Positions 20,497 through 31,010 of a DNA stretch of 64,000 bases are shown one piece after another. Source of the stretch: Symsagittifera roscoffensis. Its lineage: Eukaryota; Xenacoelomorpha; Acoela; Convolutidae. The position numbers were made by a program, and so were the translations under genes. Where the stretch lies: contig NW_026971291.1 of NCBI RefSeq assembly GCF_963678635.1, positions 1 to 64,000 of the forward strand. Reading direction: 5' to 3'. Below the pieces are notes generated by a model, which saw nothing but the letters and a program-made list of their open reading frames with translations, was not told the origin of the DNA and made no database searches. Positions within the stretch are counted from its first letter, which is position 1, and every line of letters begins with the position of its first letter.

Positions 20497-21463
20497 GAAA
20501 CACCATAGAAGAATATTGCCAGTGGGTCACCCTGTGTTGTTCCTTCCCTACTCTATATCACTTCATCGGCGCCAGCAACGAAAACCGACGCGAAGCCTCT
20601 GTAAATATTGAAGAGAATTCTAGAACATCTAGGCCATAATATTCGAGCATTCAACAACGCTGTTTCACGATTGAGCGAGTTGAAAGCATTTGATGCATCC
20701 ATCAACAGCATGCCACCAGCTATCTTTCTTGATGTCCTCAAAAACATCAGAGAGCGCATGAATTGCACCTTCAACGCCAGCTTTCAGCCCACAAGCTAAC
20801 TGATCAGTCGAACAAGTTTCTTCAAGGTCAGTTTTTGTGAACTCAGCTACACTTTTGCAAATTATTCTCCGTAGACACTTACCTACGCCAATAGGTCGCA
20901 CGCCATGACATTTATCAAGCACAATTAATCTTCCAGAAACCAGTGCTCGCACTTTCGACCTTGGTAAGATTTGATTGCACATTTTTGTGGCGAGAGTTGC
21001 AACTTCGTCTCTCAAGTGTGAACTGTCAGCCCCATGACGTAATAAAACCGTCTGCCAATGCTCAGAATCTGTTCCCGAAGCTCCCGAATTGCCCTGAAAA
21101 GAACGTGTCGTTTTTTCAATGGAAGCAGAACTGATTATAACATCTTCACAGTGGGGTAAAACTGGCACTTGCAATCGCGAAGAGAGATGTGACTTGTGTG
21201 GCTCTGGGTGCTTTGACTTCAAAGTCTCTAAAACGGTCACACCTTTCTTCACCTCTTGCATCGGATCAAGCACACCCCCGCTTGCTCTCTCCGAGAGCCA
21301 CCACATAGCGCTTCGCACTTTGCCTTTCATCATTAATGAAGCAAACACTTTTGAGACACGTTTGTCGTCTAAAATATCTTGTTTTATTTGTTTCTCTTTG
21401 CCACATCTCACTGCTTCCGCCAACAACTTGTCGAATTTATTTTCCTTCCAGTCTTCAATGCGC
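20497..21463 (-). pseudogene. detached internal fragment of the non-LTR-type RT element
   Basis: This segment is collinear with and very similar to 24964-25927 of the element farther right, in the same orientation. It starts (GAAACACCATAGAAGAATAT) and stops (CTTCAATGCGCCG) abruptly in the middle of the coding region, so neither element end is included. It encodes the region before the RT core (RLIVLDKCHGVRPIGVGKCL) and part of the palm including [14 protein letters not shown]. One extra base before the latter breaks the frame, and the YADD motif is not included. It keeps Cys in a QLACGLKAG segment where the larger copy has TGA. An internal duplication or gene-conversion tract is more likely than independent retrotransposition. 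Confidence 0.8.
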
Positions 21464-23470
21464 CGCCCAAATCATATTTTTCATTTGGGTAGGTTGTGAG
21501 AACCACTCGATAGCATTTCTTTCAAAAAACGTTCAAGTTTTTGATCAGATGTTTCGAATCAACTTTACAGAAACAGAATATTTTCGATATTGGTAAGTTT
21601 TTGGGGTTAATGGAATAGAGAATTCTTGCTCGCTCTCAAGAGCCACAAAAATTATCCATGAAATTTGTCAAATTAACGGTAAGTTTTGAACTAACTGGCC
21701 CAGAAAAACTGAAAACTAAAATTTTTGATTGCATAACAAAAACGAAATCCTTCTTTTTCCAATTGTATAATCTATCAAAACATCGGGCACAAAACTCCAA
21801 GTCAATGGTAGTTTTTTGAAAGTTCGAAGGCATATTGAATTGAAACAGGTGTGTAATTTCATTGAAAAAGAGTTTTTGCTTGGTTATTGTTTTTTTTGTG
21901 ATTTTATTGAAACAAAAAAAATGGTAAATTTTGTAAATTTGTAAATTGACAAATTTTGTAGCAGTTTCGAAATAAAATAAGGAATATCACGCTTGTTTCA
22001 GTAGTTTCAATGTTTTTTTTCGAATTACCATTAAACTGTTTTTTCTTAAGTATTCAAATTTAGTTATTAAAATTAACTACAAAAAACTATTTCCTTTTTA
22101 TGCCTCTCGCAAATAGCAAGTCCCACGGACAGTTTTTTTACAGTCTAAGAATCTTGCTTTTGAGTTTTCGCATTTAAATCAAAAACTTTGGGAAATAGGT
22201 TTTACATTACAAAGTTAGATGAATAGTTGTCCTTATTACCCATTTAGAAATTTTGCATTTTGGTTTTTGTCTGCTGCCTTAAAATTATTTGCTTTCAAAA
22301 TTGCCCATTTTTTATCTACCAGCCTTCTTTCAAAGAAAAACTTTCGGTTTATTCCGAGGTTGAGTTTTCTATGACTAAAATCAGGAATTTTTTTCCGCTG
22401 ACTCAAACTTTGGCTCAATTCATTTGGTTGACAGATTTTTTTCTTAAGTCAAATTGTTTTTAAATCGTGTCAAGTGTAACGTTTCCAACTGTTTCAATAA
22501 CCACTGATTTTCTATTGCAAGTATGAGTTGGACGCAATAGGTTTTGATTGAAACATTTTGTTTTCGAGAAAAATATATAAATTTCAATAAATTCTAAGCA
22601 ACCAATTCAGTTTTACTGTTCTTCCCCATATTTATAGAAAATTTCGTTCATGACGGTATGATGGGAGACAAGTTGATTAACAGTTTTTTTTATACTCAAA
22701 AAGTTTTTTATCGTGCAAACTTGAACAAAAATTACAAAATCCGAATATAAATAATTGTAATAAGCTTTTTATGATCGCTTCTAAAACAAGTCAACCACCT
22801 CACTGGGGTGGTTAACAAATATTATTTGCGCTCGCTATCAAGAGCAACTTTAAATGAGGAACATTAGTAGATACATGACTGTACTAGAAATTTTGGAAAA
22901 AAGTTTTCTGGTCGCTTATCACAAAATAAAATCTTTCTTCTTCTATAAGTTTAATACTATAAAGGTTTTGAAATCTTTATGTACCGGACTACGTTATTAT
23001 GTGCTTCCAAATTGTTTGCTCTCAAACTTATCTATCTCTTGTTTTTAATGACAGTTTTCAAAGTAGAACCCGAATTGATCTTTTGGTGAAAACTTCAGGA
23101 AAATGTTTCCTGTTTAATCAGCTTTCTCGTTGAAATTTTTTGGTTGGCAGAGTCCTTCTAAAACAATATTGTTTCCAAATTGTGTCAAATTTTTTGATTT
23201 TTACATCATTCAATAAGTCAATTAATTTTGGGATATTACTAAAAAATGATCAAAAAAGAAGATACTCAAAAATCATTAATTATATATTTACAGAAGGTAC
23301 TCAAAAATCATTAATTATCTATTTGGTTCATTTTTCAACATTTTTGTTTCGTTTAGGTCCACGTTTTACATTACTAGCAGAGTTTGCACATAGCTAGCCA
23401 ATTTCTCTTCATTGTAGAACATCCATAAATATTTCTCTAGGGTAAGAAAGCATGGTCTGAGACAAGACTC
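21464..23470. other. AT-rich sequence without recognised features
   Basis: No exon, RNA gene or element was recognised. A short direct repeat of about 25 bp (ACTCAAAAATCATTAATTAT) occurs at about 23263 and 23299. The small open frames here are low in complexity and have no supporting signals. Confidence 0.4.
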
Positions 23471-23472
23471 CT

Positions 23473-23916
23473 TTACTTGGTCCTTGTGCCTCGGAAGCAC
23501 ACGCTGGAAGCATGGAGCACGGCAAAAGACAGCTGGCACTTCACCCAGTTCATAGTTTTACTATAGGGTCTCTCCCACTTGGTAGATAATGCTTCTCCTC
23601 TTCTCCGAAGGAAATTTGCAAATTCTGGAGCGAGCATCCCATCAACAGACACGACAAGAGGAGTGAAAGACATATGTCTTTCCTGACACGCGTCTGAATA
23701 TTTTGTCGTTTTCTCAACCTCTGCTGAGTGCAAAACACTCATGGGGCTTCTGTTCTGATAGGAGATGGCGTCGGTGTTAGAGAAACGAATATCAAAAGAC
23801 GCTCCTACCTGTCTAACATAAACTCCACGACAAAACAAATCTGCAATTAATGCGGGTGTCTCATCTTGCGGGTTGTATTCTCTAATAACAGGCTCTCTCT
23901 GTACATCCTTCCACAC
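23473..23916 (-). CDS. RT element, C-terminal conserved domain
   Basis: 147-codon open piece ending at the element's stop. It contains the family's C-terminal signature: a DLFCRGVYVRQVGASFDIRF segment, an AE.EKTTKYSDAC run, SFTPLVVSVDGML, an EFANFLRRRGEAL helix, and a TKWERPYSKTMNWVKCQLSF end followed by RGTRTK. The domain has no catalytic motif that I can name; its conservation suggests nucleic-acid binding or processing. The upstream neighbour in the same element (23917-24030, different frame) contains a HALACKKGGLLTLRHNEIRD segment with spaced Cys/His residues that looks like a metal-binding or HNE-type motif. Confidence 0.7.
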   Translation of the reverse strand: MWKDVQREPVIREYNPQDETPALIADLFCRGVYVRQVGASFDIRFSNTDAISYQNRSPMSVLHSAEVEKTTKYSDACQERHMSFTPLVVSVDGMLAPEFANFLRRRGEALSTKWERPYSKTMNWVKCQLSFAVLHASSVCFRGTRTK

Positions 23917-24030
23917 TAAAGAAGCTAAGTCGCCTTCAGCATCCCTAATCTCATTGTGCCGTAAAGTTAAGAGACCACCTTTTTTGCACGCTAACGCATG
24001 CCGTAGGGTGAATGGTGACTGACAACCATC

Positions 24031-24408
24031 TCAAAAAGTTGGCGAAGCGTTCAAGTTTTTGCTATACCGGACACTCAATGCTTCCCAAAACTCCACTTCC
24101 GAAAGATCAAAGTTTTCTGCAGCAATCGGTAACGCTGTTAGCCAGGCAGACAAGCTTCCTTCATTGATTCTTTTTACTGCGCGAACTTGGTCTGCTGGTA
24201 GCTCATTCAATAACTCCCCCAACAACTCTTCATGTTTTTCTTCCATTATTAGATGATGTTTTTTCCGTGATGGAGACATTTTTTCTGTGGTTCTCATGGG
24301 AAAAACCGTGCTGATGAACAATAGCATCATAAAGAACCGTAACTGCTTCCCGTGACGTGTTGTAAGACTCATCAGCGAAACTGGTTGGGTTAGACACTCA
24401 AAGACCAC
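24031..24408 (-). CDS. RT element, linker piece
   Basis: Only the second half of this open frame (from about 24235 down) is in the element's coding frame: a LLGELLNELPADQVRAVKRI helix, SAWLTALPI, and SEVEFWEALSVRY, matching the spacing expected between the RT thumb and the Cys/His segment. The first half is an off-frame reading of the preceding coding sequence, meaning a frameshift within the piece. It ends at a TGA just before the Cys/His segment, another frame change. Confidence 0.55.
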   Translation of the reverse strand: MVFECLTQPVSLMSLTTRHGKQLRFFMMLLFISTVFPMRTTEKMSPSRKKHHLIMEEKHEELLGELLNELPADQVRAVKRINEGSLSAWLTALPIAAENFDLSEVEFWEALSVRYSKNLNASPTF

Positions 24409-25178
24409 GCTTTCTTGCTGGAAAAAAAGAGACGTCTCTCCATTGATGAAATCGACGAAGTTCCAAGTATCTTAGGTAAGAATTTCTCCGTCAGAAGGTT
24501 CTCTAGTGGTTGAAAAAGCTGACTAGAACCACCCAAAACACGATGGGAAAAATTCCATTCCGCTTGTAGGGACTTAGTCAGTCCTGATAAAGCACATTGT
24601 GGATCTGTTTTTGCCACAAAAGAAAATTTTCCAAATTTGTCTACCCATTCAAGTTCTTTCTTTTTCAGGTAGATGTCCTTCTCATTTCCGTCTCCAATGA
24701 AACCGCCCAAAAACCTCTTCCCTTCCACTACAGTAATCGAGTACTTGTCAAATATGTGATGCGCTTCTTCAGCATATTGTTTATCGACAATCAGAAAACT
24801 TTTGGAAGGCTCTGGGAAGTAACCGAAGGCGGGACCTTCCTCAATCAAGTTTTTGAGCCATATCTCCAATTTCTTGAGTTTTGCTATGGCCGCAGAATCA
24901 TCAGCATACCAACTTTTTAACACATTGTTCGGATCCTTTAACTTCCGAATCAGGGGAAGAAGTGAAACACCATAGAAGAATATTGCCTGTGCGTCTCTCT
25001 GTGTTGTTCCTTCCCTACTGTACATCACTTCATCGGCGCCAGCAACCAAAAGCAACGCGAAGCCTTTGTAAGTATTGAAGAGAAATCTAGAACATCTAGG
25101 CCATAATATTCGAGCATTCCACAACGCTGTTTCACGATTGAGAGAGTTGAAAGCATTTGATGCATCCATCAACAGCAT
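24390..25178 (-). CDS. RT element, reverse transcriptase core
   Basis: 262-codon open piece holding the RT palm. [18 protein letters not shown] includes the first catalytic Asp region. YSREGTTQRDAQAI is the fingers/palm GTTQGD-like segment, with Arg in place of the usual Gly of QGD. LKSWYADDSAAI is the YADD catalytic box. EPSKSFLIV and EGKRFLGGFIG are the following strands. The product would copy RNA into DNA. The Arg substitution and the breaks around this piece argue that it is a fossil. The upstream coding sequence is in frame across 25178, so the ATG here is internal, not a true start. Confidence 0.85.
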   Translation of the reverse strand: MLLMDASNAFNSLNRETALWNARILWPRCSRFLFNTYKGFALLLVAGADEVMYSREGTTQRDAQAIFFYGVSLLPLIRKLKDPNNVLKSWYADDSAAIAKLKKLEIWLKNLIEEGPAFGYFPEPSKSFLIVDKQYAEEAHHIFDKYSITVVEGKRFLGGFIGDGNEKDIYLKKKELEWVDKFGKFSFVAKTDPQCALSGLTKSLQAEWNFSHRVLGGSSQLFQPLENLLTEKFLPKILGTSSISSMERRLFFSSKKAWSLSV

Positions 25179-25256
25179 GCCACAGCCATCTTCCTTGTTG
25201 TCGTCAAAAACATCAGAGAGCTCATGAATTGCACCTTCAACGCCAGCTTTCAGCCC

Positions 25257-26173
25257 TCATGCTAATTGATCAGTCGAACATGTTTCTTCAAGGTCAACTC
25301 TTGTGAACTCAGCCACACTTTTGCAAATTATTCTCAGTAGACACTCACCTATGCCAATAGTTCGCACGCCAGGACATTTATCAAGCGCAATCAATCTTCC
25401 AGAAACCAGTGCTCGCACTTTCCTTATGGTAAGATTTGATTGCACATTTTTGTGGCGAGAGTTGCAACTTCGTCTCTCAAGTGTGAACTGTCAGCTCCAT
25501 GACATAATAAAACCGTCTGCCAATGCTCAGAATCTGTTCCCGAAGCTCCCGAACTGCCCTGCAAAGAAAGTGTCGTATTTTCAATGGAAGCAGAACTGAT
25601 TATAACATCTTCACAGTCGTGTAAAACTGGAACTTGCAATCGCGAAGAGAGATGTGACTTGTGTGGCTCTGGATGCTTTGACTTCAAAGTCTCTAAAACG
25701 GTCACACCTTTCTTCACCTCTTGCATCGGATAAAGCATACCCCCGCTTGCTCTCTCCGAGAGCCATCGCATAGCGCTTCTCACTTTGCCTTTCATCATTA
25801 ATGAAGCAAACACTTTCGAGACACGTTTTTCGTCCAAAATATCTTGATTTATTTGTTTCTTTTTGCCACATCTCACTGCTTCCGCCAACAACTTGTCGAA
25901 TTTATTTTCCTTCCAGTCTTCAATGCGCCGTCCAATAAGTGTTCGAATGTCTTTTGATGCTTTGATCATTGGATCTCTTTGTAACAAAACACGACTCATC
26001 ACCAGAACTCTTTCTGAGGTGGAATCAGCAGTGGTAGAAATAAGCTTCAGTTCATGTGTCAGGAGGTCCACGTACTTCCTACCAATGTTACCATTAGGCA
26101 AATTGTATACTGTTTTTGGCAATCGTACACTTTTTACCAATCTTTCAGTCCAAACATTTGTCAAGTGACGCAC
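25257..26173 (-). CDS. RT element, pre-RT region in two frames
   Basis: 25424-26173 (249 codons) encodes a helical charged region (SERVLVMSRVLLQRDPM, GKVRSAMRWLSERASGG) followed by a His/Ser-rich stretch ending MCNQILP. After a one-base shift, 25257-25445 continues with VRALVSGRLIALDKCPGVR, the PGVR-IG segment that precedes the RT palm in this family. It ends at TGA where the 20.5-kb fragment has a sense codon. The internal alignment with that fragment shows which stops are private to this copy. Confidence 0.75.
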
Positions 26174-26513
26174 CGAATGCTTCCATCATTATGTCTTCGT
26201 CATGGCTTTCAAGATTCGGATCAGTTTCTGGTAGCACATTTTCTATTTGCAGGTCTTGCATGGCTTGAGTTAACCCTGTGCGGCCATTGCTTGTCGGTGT
26301 AACATTCACGCGGTCATTGTTATCTTGTGATATTAACAACCCACTGGTATTGGAAACACTGTGCTGCGAATCAGAATTATACCCCAGATAACTAGGCGGT
26401 TTGATAATTCTCTGAGTCCGCCTCATGATATCACGAGCGTTCCTCGAACCAAACTCGAACTCTTCCCGAGCACGGGCCACTCTGCTCCAGAAACGAGCTT
26501 CTCTCCGATCCAA
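26145..26513 (-). CDS. RT element, N-terminal piece
   Basis: 122-codon open frame from ATG 26513. It begins MDRREARFWSRVARAREEF and is Arg/Glu-rich, then Ser/Asn-rich and acidic near its end. It overlaps the next piece by about 28 bases in another frame, so the true junction is a frame change near 26160. No domain was recognised; the position suggests the amino end of the element's single polyprotein. Confidence 0.5.
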   Translation of the reverse strand: MDRREARFWSRVARAREEFEFGSRNARDIMRRTQRIIKPPSYLGYNSDSQHSVSNTSGLLISQDNNDRVNVTPTSNGRTGLTQAMQDLQIENVLPETDPNLESHDEDIMMEAFGASLDKCLD

Positions 26514-26547
26514 ATACGAGCACTGCTTGAGATAAAATGTCCGCTCA

Positions 26548-26711
26548 GTTGTCGATGTTGCAGTGGTTGTTTTTTTTCTTGCTTAACAAGACACGTGCAA
26601 AACTCACAACAGAACAATAGTTGCAATAGTTGCAATAGTTGCAATAGTTGCAATACTTGCAATAGTTGCAATAGTTGCAATAGTTGTCGATGTTGCAGTG
26701 GTTGTTGTTTT
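26548..26711. repeat. 9-bp microsatellite flanked by 24-bp direct repeats
   Basis: About eight copies of TTGCAATAG (one with TTGCAATAC) at 26619-26687 are bracketed by TCGATGTTGCAGTGGTTGTT at about 26551 and 26691. A GATGCTTTGTTG word is repeated just to the right. Open frames through it give Asn-Cys-Ser repeats and are by-products. It sits just upstream of the RT element's start and may be its 5' end or an unrelated tandem repeat. Confidence 0.8.
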
Positions 26712-26719
26712 TTTTTCGA

Positions 26720-27730
26720 TGCTTTGTTGGTTTTGATGCTTTGTTGTTTTCGCAAATACTCAAAAAAATATTTAATAAAAAAAACTGCTCATATATGAAT
26801 CATTCGAAGACAATTATGACTTTCTAAACAAAGACACTTGAAGTATTGGTTCGAAAAAAGATTTAAAAAGTTTCGATTAATTTTCCACTTTTGAAGAACA
26901 TTCGTGTTGCGAACAAAAAATGTGCCTTGCTTCTCGTTTCTTAGAACAAGGACAAAAACTGCTTCAAAAGTCTTCACAATCAGCCTATTATGACGCATAT
27001 TGTAGACGTAATGTTTTCTTCAATTTTGCAGAGAACTGTGATAGCGAATATATTTCGCAAGTGTATCAAAAAATTGCTAAAACTTACGCCAAGATAAACT
27101 ATAAAAAATTTGCTGCTTTTTTGTAAAAACCTTTCAAAAAATTTCATTCGTTTGAATTTTAATCAAACGGTTGAATACTGATTTGCCTGTTGATGCAGGA
27201 AACATCCCATTCCTTCAATGGCTTGCTAAAACCACAACAACAAGAATGGTGACTTTGATTGTCCAATATGAAACTTGTTTCTTTTTTTTTGACATTCACA
27301 TTTGCCCCATTTTGACACAACTGTCATCTAACAGCGTTTTAATACTTTGATATTATCGATTTTGATTTTATTAATAAACCATTCTAATCTATTGAAGTGC
27401 TCAAACATCTCTGTTCGGCCGTGACTGCCGAGAATATGCGGTGACCTTTGCGGTACCCGTGAAGCGGTAAAAATTTTCTTATGAAGTCGAACCATTGTCT
27501 CTAGTTTCTTTATAACGGATGTAAGTGGGAAAATGTGTTACTTCCATTTTTCTTTCTCTCGTGAGAAAATTTTTACCAATTGGTGGATCTGTTCTACTTA
27601 CCAATCTTCTGGATACTCGGTTGGCTAAGAATAAAGTATAACATGGCACAGTCCAGTCTGGATCAAATTTTTTTAAAAAGTTTCGCCATTCTGGCGTAAG
27701 CAAACAAAAAACCTGAGTGGAGTGCTCGAA
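26720..27730. other. AT-rich sequence, one exon-like segment
   Basis: Mostly featureless. On the minus strand 27602-27692 lies between an acceptor (TTTGCTTACGCCAG) and a strong GTAAGTAG donor, and reads WRNFLKKFDPDWTVPCY then TLFLANRVSRRL. No partner exon was found, so it is recorded only as a possibility. Confidence 0.25.
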
Positions 27731-28860
27731 ATGGATCGTTGGACAACCGATGGCGGTAGCCAAATGAAAAAAGAACAAGTGTTGCTACGAAACAGACTCA
27801 CAACACCAATGAGGCCACCGTCGGCTAATCTCGAGGAACTTATAGAAGATGACACAAAAGCACAAAAAGGAGCCGAACGCGTGTAGCTGCATCCGAAAAA
27901 AAATGAATTAGACACAAGAATGAAAATCAGCGCATGGATAGTGAAGGTGTACTTTCTAGAACAGTCCAGTGCGATGAAGCAGACAAAAAGGCTAAAAACT
28001 TCATATTCCTAGGTCTAGGACAAGAGACCAAAGACATTTTAGACAAATGAGCCAAAGATTGACTTATATACAGTGTCAACCAGGGACATTCGAAATTTCG
28101 ACTGAATTCGAAAATATTTTATTGGTGAAAAGATCATAACAATTAGGCAATTTGTTTTCAAATTTCCTCAAGAATAATTATGTGGAACAATTCCACGCGG
28201 AGCTGGTGATTTGGCCTCTAGAGCAGAGTGCATTGGCAGAGAAGACAATTGACTACGCGCTTTGTTCACAGCGCATATGCTAGATAGAAAAAATTGGAAG
28301 GAATATTATCAAAAATGAAAAAAAAACCGAGGAAGCACACGACTACGTTATAGGACACTAAAAAGAAAAAAGAGCACCATGAGAAAAAACTAAATCCAGG
28401 GTTATTCGAGCTCTTCTGGAAACCAATTCAAAATCAAACAGGCACTAGTTGGTTTCAAAATCAAACAGAAAAACAACTCAACAATTCCAGCTGTTCAAAT
28501 CGAAAAAAAAAATTGTAGGGTAGACAAATGCTATCGGGCAACAAAAACTAGCCACAAAACAGACAATGCAACAACTATGGAAATAACTTTTCAGCTCAAT
28601 ATCTCCAAACGTGTCTCGCAAAAAGATACAAATTTGTTCAAGATGGGGAATGATGGGCCATTTCCAAAAAACTGCAAACATCAAACACCAATTGGGTTGA
28701 ATAGGTGGGAGTAAAGGAACCGCAACAAGGTCAACAAAAAGATTCTGTTGATTCAGTTGCAGTCTAAGAAATTACAACAGCAAGTGGGCTCAAAACCTAC
28801 ATTGAGATAGTTAACTTCATGGCCATCAACGAGGATAGGAACGTTTGAGATCAACGTTTG
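27731..28860 (+). pseudogene. weak retroelement remnant, gag-like
   Basis: A 51-codon frame from ATG 27731 to TAG 27884 (MDRWTTDGGSQMKKEQVLL at its start) is followed, after frame changes, by ADKKAKNFIFLGLGQETKD at about 27978-28035. That is reminiscent of the helical segment of retrotransposon Gag proteins. Further right, up to 28860, the plus strand is A-rich with Lys-rich coding fragments between many stops (for example near 28270-28420), possibly old integrase-like sequence. The assignment rests on a few words only. Confidence 0.25.
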
Positions 28861-28864
28861 AAGA

Positions 28865-29027
28865 GGAAGATCTAAATGAATGCTCGGTAAAAACCAAGAC
28901 CACAGCGGATATAATCGAACCTCTTTATTATTGTACCTCTCGCCAAGACGACAGCGGAAATCCTTTATCTTTTTTAATCAAAAACGTAGCAGCAAGATGA
29001 AAAACCACGGTGAAAGGCGCAATTTAG
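28865..29027 (+). repeat. 163-bp block X, first copy (left of LTR element 1)
   Basis: Begins GGAAGATCTAAATGAAT and ends GGCGCAATTTAG. It contains the word CAAGACCACAGCGG (or CAAGACGACAGCGG) twice. Copies of exactly the same length occur in the same orientation at 46840-47002 and 49220-49382. This copy joins the truncated U5 end of the 3' LTR at a short AGAGTAA overlap; the other two follow the outer edge of an LTR. X is therefore present on both sides of element 1. Confidence 0.85.
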
Positions 29028-29406
29028 AGTAAATTCGGATAGGGTACACCGTCTGCTCGTCACGCTATCTTATTTTCGGCCGGATAGATTCGTGCAACTT
29101 CTTAGTCTAATACCGATCCTAATCTTACTCTTATATCTACTAGTCTCAGGGTGTTTAACTAGTCTCTGCTAGGCTCAATAGATCTAGAGTATACTGGCTT
29201 ATTGCGACTGCTGAAGTTCTCTTGGAGAGGTAACTAATTTCTAAGTTAAAATCAAATCTCTCTGGTGCTGAAATTAGAAGTAATTTCAGCACTTACAAAT
29301 AAGTGGGTTGTTAGTTGGATGGATTATGATGGTTAATATTAAATATTTTACAGTGGTAAAATATCTAATTTATCCAATAATAAAATGTTGTTTAGATCAG
29401 GTTCCA
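29028..29406 (-). repeat. 3' LTR of element 1
   Basis: Same orientation and order as the 5' LTR at 46430-46839. On the minus strand it begins TGGAACCTGATC at 29406 and shares the ATTTCAGCAC block, a TATACTCTAGATC block and the GTGACGAGCAGACGG/GGTGTACCC block. Its U5 end lacks the final 30 or so bases present in the 5' LTR and joins block X directly. The internal side has only a weak purine tract (CCCGGATGGG) where a polypurine tract would be expected. Confidence 0.8.
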
Positions 29407-31010
29407 CCCATCCGGGATTTACAGAGTTTTTTAGAACTATCTTTCTTTCTGCAATTGAAGGATGGATGATGAACGTTGGTATTTGGCAAACATCATTTTC
29501 TTATCCGGTTCCTCTTGAAGAAGAACGTTCCAGGACGTTGGAATCAGGGATAGGAAATTGTTATTTTGTCATTCGACAACGACTTTGATCCCCAATGAAA
29601 TCAATCCGATTTCAAAATGGTTTGCTATGTCCGATTTTTCTGTATTAGTAGAGAGCTGTTTGGTTAGCAGCCTCGTCTGGGAATGGCGTGAAAATCGTGT
29701 TTGGAAGGGATGCCTTGTAACTCGGATCTGTACGTATACTTGAACATCGAGGTTGATTTTGGTCTAGTTCAATGAAGTCCTTTTCTGCGAAGTCAAATCG
29801 TACTCTAAATCCTTTGAATCGTGATTGTGGACGGCAAGTCGGTTGTGTTTAGCCATTCTTTTGTTCGAGTGTGATCGAGTCGTCTAGTCTTTGGATGTTC
29901 GTCTTTGTTGTTTTGTATGATCGATATACTGCATAGTATGATTTACATTTTATAAGTTTTTGTTAATTTGTTTTTTTAATCATGATCTTAGTTAGTCGTT
30001 TTCACAAAAGCGTTTTATTTTAGTTCAGTTATTTTGAAGAGTTACTCACCATTGAGTACCTCTTATTAAAAATTGAAGTGTGGTCACAAAGCGTGGGTGT
30101 AGTGCGGTGGGTTAGGCCGGCTATAAGCATGCTCAGGACGTCCTTCTCTGGTGGGTTAGGCCAGGAGTGGGAGTATGATTGCATGCTGTTTCTTTGAGAG
30201 GTCCTGTTATGTGATAACATTTTTTGTTGGTTTTTTTCTGGTCTTTCTTATGTTACTTTGGTTGTGTCCTTTTTTCAAAAATCAAATTGTTTTTGGTTTG
30301 GGTTTGTCTTGCGATTTTTTTGTGTTTTATTATTTATTTCTTAGTCTTTATAATAGTCTTCAAAAAATAAATTATCCAGTTTTAAACTAGGTTAATCCGG
30401 TTTGGGTACCGTTGGTTTTCTTTTCTTAGTCATGCTGTTATTTTATGGTTTGTGGTGTTTAGTAAGCTGCGTTGGTTAGTTTGGTTTAGTATATAATTCC
30501 TTTCCAACCGGAATAAAGGAAAGGTTGAAACTTGTTATCGCGTGTTAGAGTTGTTGATAGTGAATGCTTGAAACTTAAAATAATTATTTATACATTTCTT
30601 CGTGGGCGAGTTGTGCGAGTTTGGATAGAATTCTTGTGCGAATGAATGAAAATATTGAAAAAGTTAGTACTGCTTTGTCATTTTATTAATTTGTTGCATA
30701 GAATTTGAATTTTACTGCTTTTTTGGGGAATTTTAAAATTATAAATTTTCATCGTATTTTAGTTTTACTGCTTCGTGGGGAAAAAATTTATAAATGAAAT
30801 TACTACATTTGGTATGAATTTTACTACAGTACTTAGTGCGAAAGATTAATGATTTTGAATATAATTTAACAAGTTTGTATTTTTATTTGTCTTTTTCTGT
30901 TTTGTAGATGATTGTGGTGTGAAGACTAAAAGATTAAATTGAACATTGATAGAAAATGGGTAGTACAAACTTGAATTTATCAGTTAAAAATATTTTAATT
31001 CATATTTACC
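29407..31010 (-). other. element 1, 3' noncoding region
   Basis: About 1.6 kb between ORF C/D and the 3' LTR. The plus strand is strongly T/G-rich, following the element's skew. The short plus-strand open frames here (for example 29385-29588 and 30175-30390) are not supported. No polypurine tract or conserved ORF is evident. The matching part of copy 2 is beyond the right edge, so conservation cannot be tested. Confidence 0.5.

Larger units (their letters stand above)
23473..26513 (-). mobile_element. broken non-LTR-type reverse transcriptase element
   Basis: A minus-strand coding region of about 3.0 kb that can be followed from an ATG at 26513 to a stop at 23473. The order is an N-terminal charged region, a pre-RT domain, the RT palm with a YADD motif, a linker, a Cys/His-containing segment and a conserved C-terminal domain. 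It is broken by a frame change near 26160, a frame change near 25430, a TGA near 25253 and further shifts near 24400 and 24010, so it is not active. The deduced pieces resemble a reverse transcriptase family common in invertebrate genomes (PGVR-IG and SNAFNSLNR words). No AP or restriction-type endonuclease domain and no terminal repeats were seen. A related internal fragment lies at 20497-21463. Confidence 0.8.

Noticed and set aside
26361-26798. Cysteine/asparagine-repeat protein on the plus strand
   Set aside because: It is a translation of the 9-bp TTGCAATAG tandem repeat, open only because the unit is a multiple of three.
28865-29027. Block X as a target-site duplication of the LTR element
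   Set aside because: 163 bp is far beyond the 4-6 bp made by such integrases, and the left LTR is truncated at the junction.
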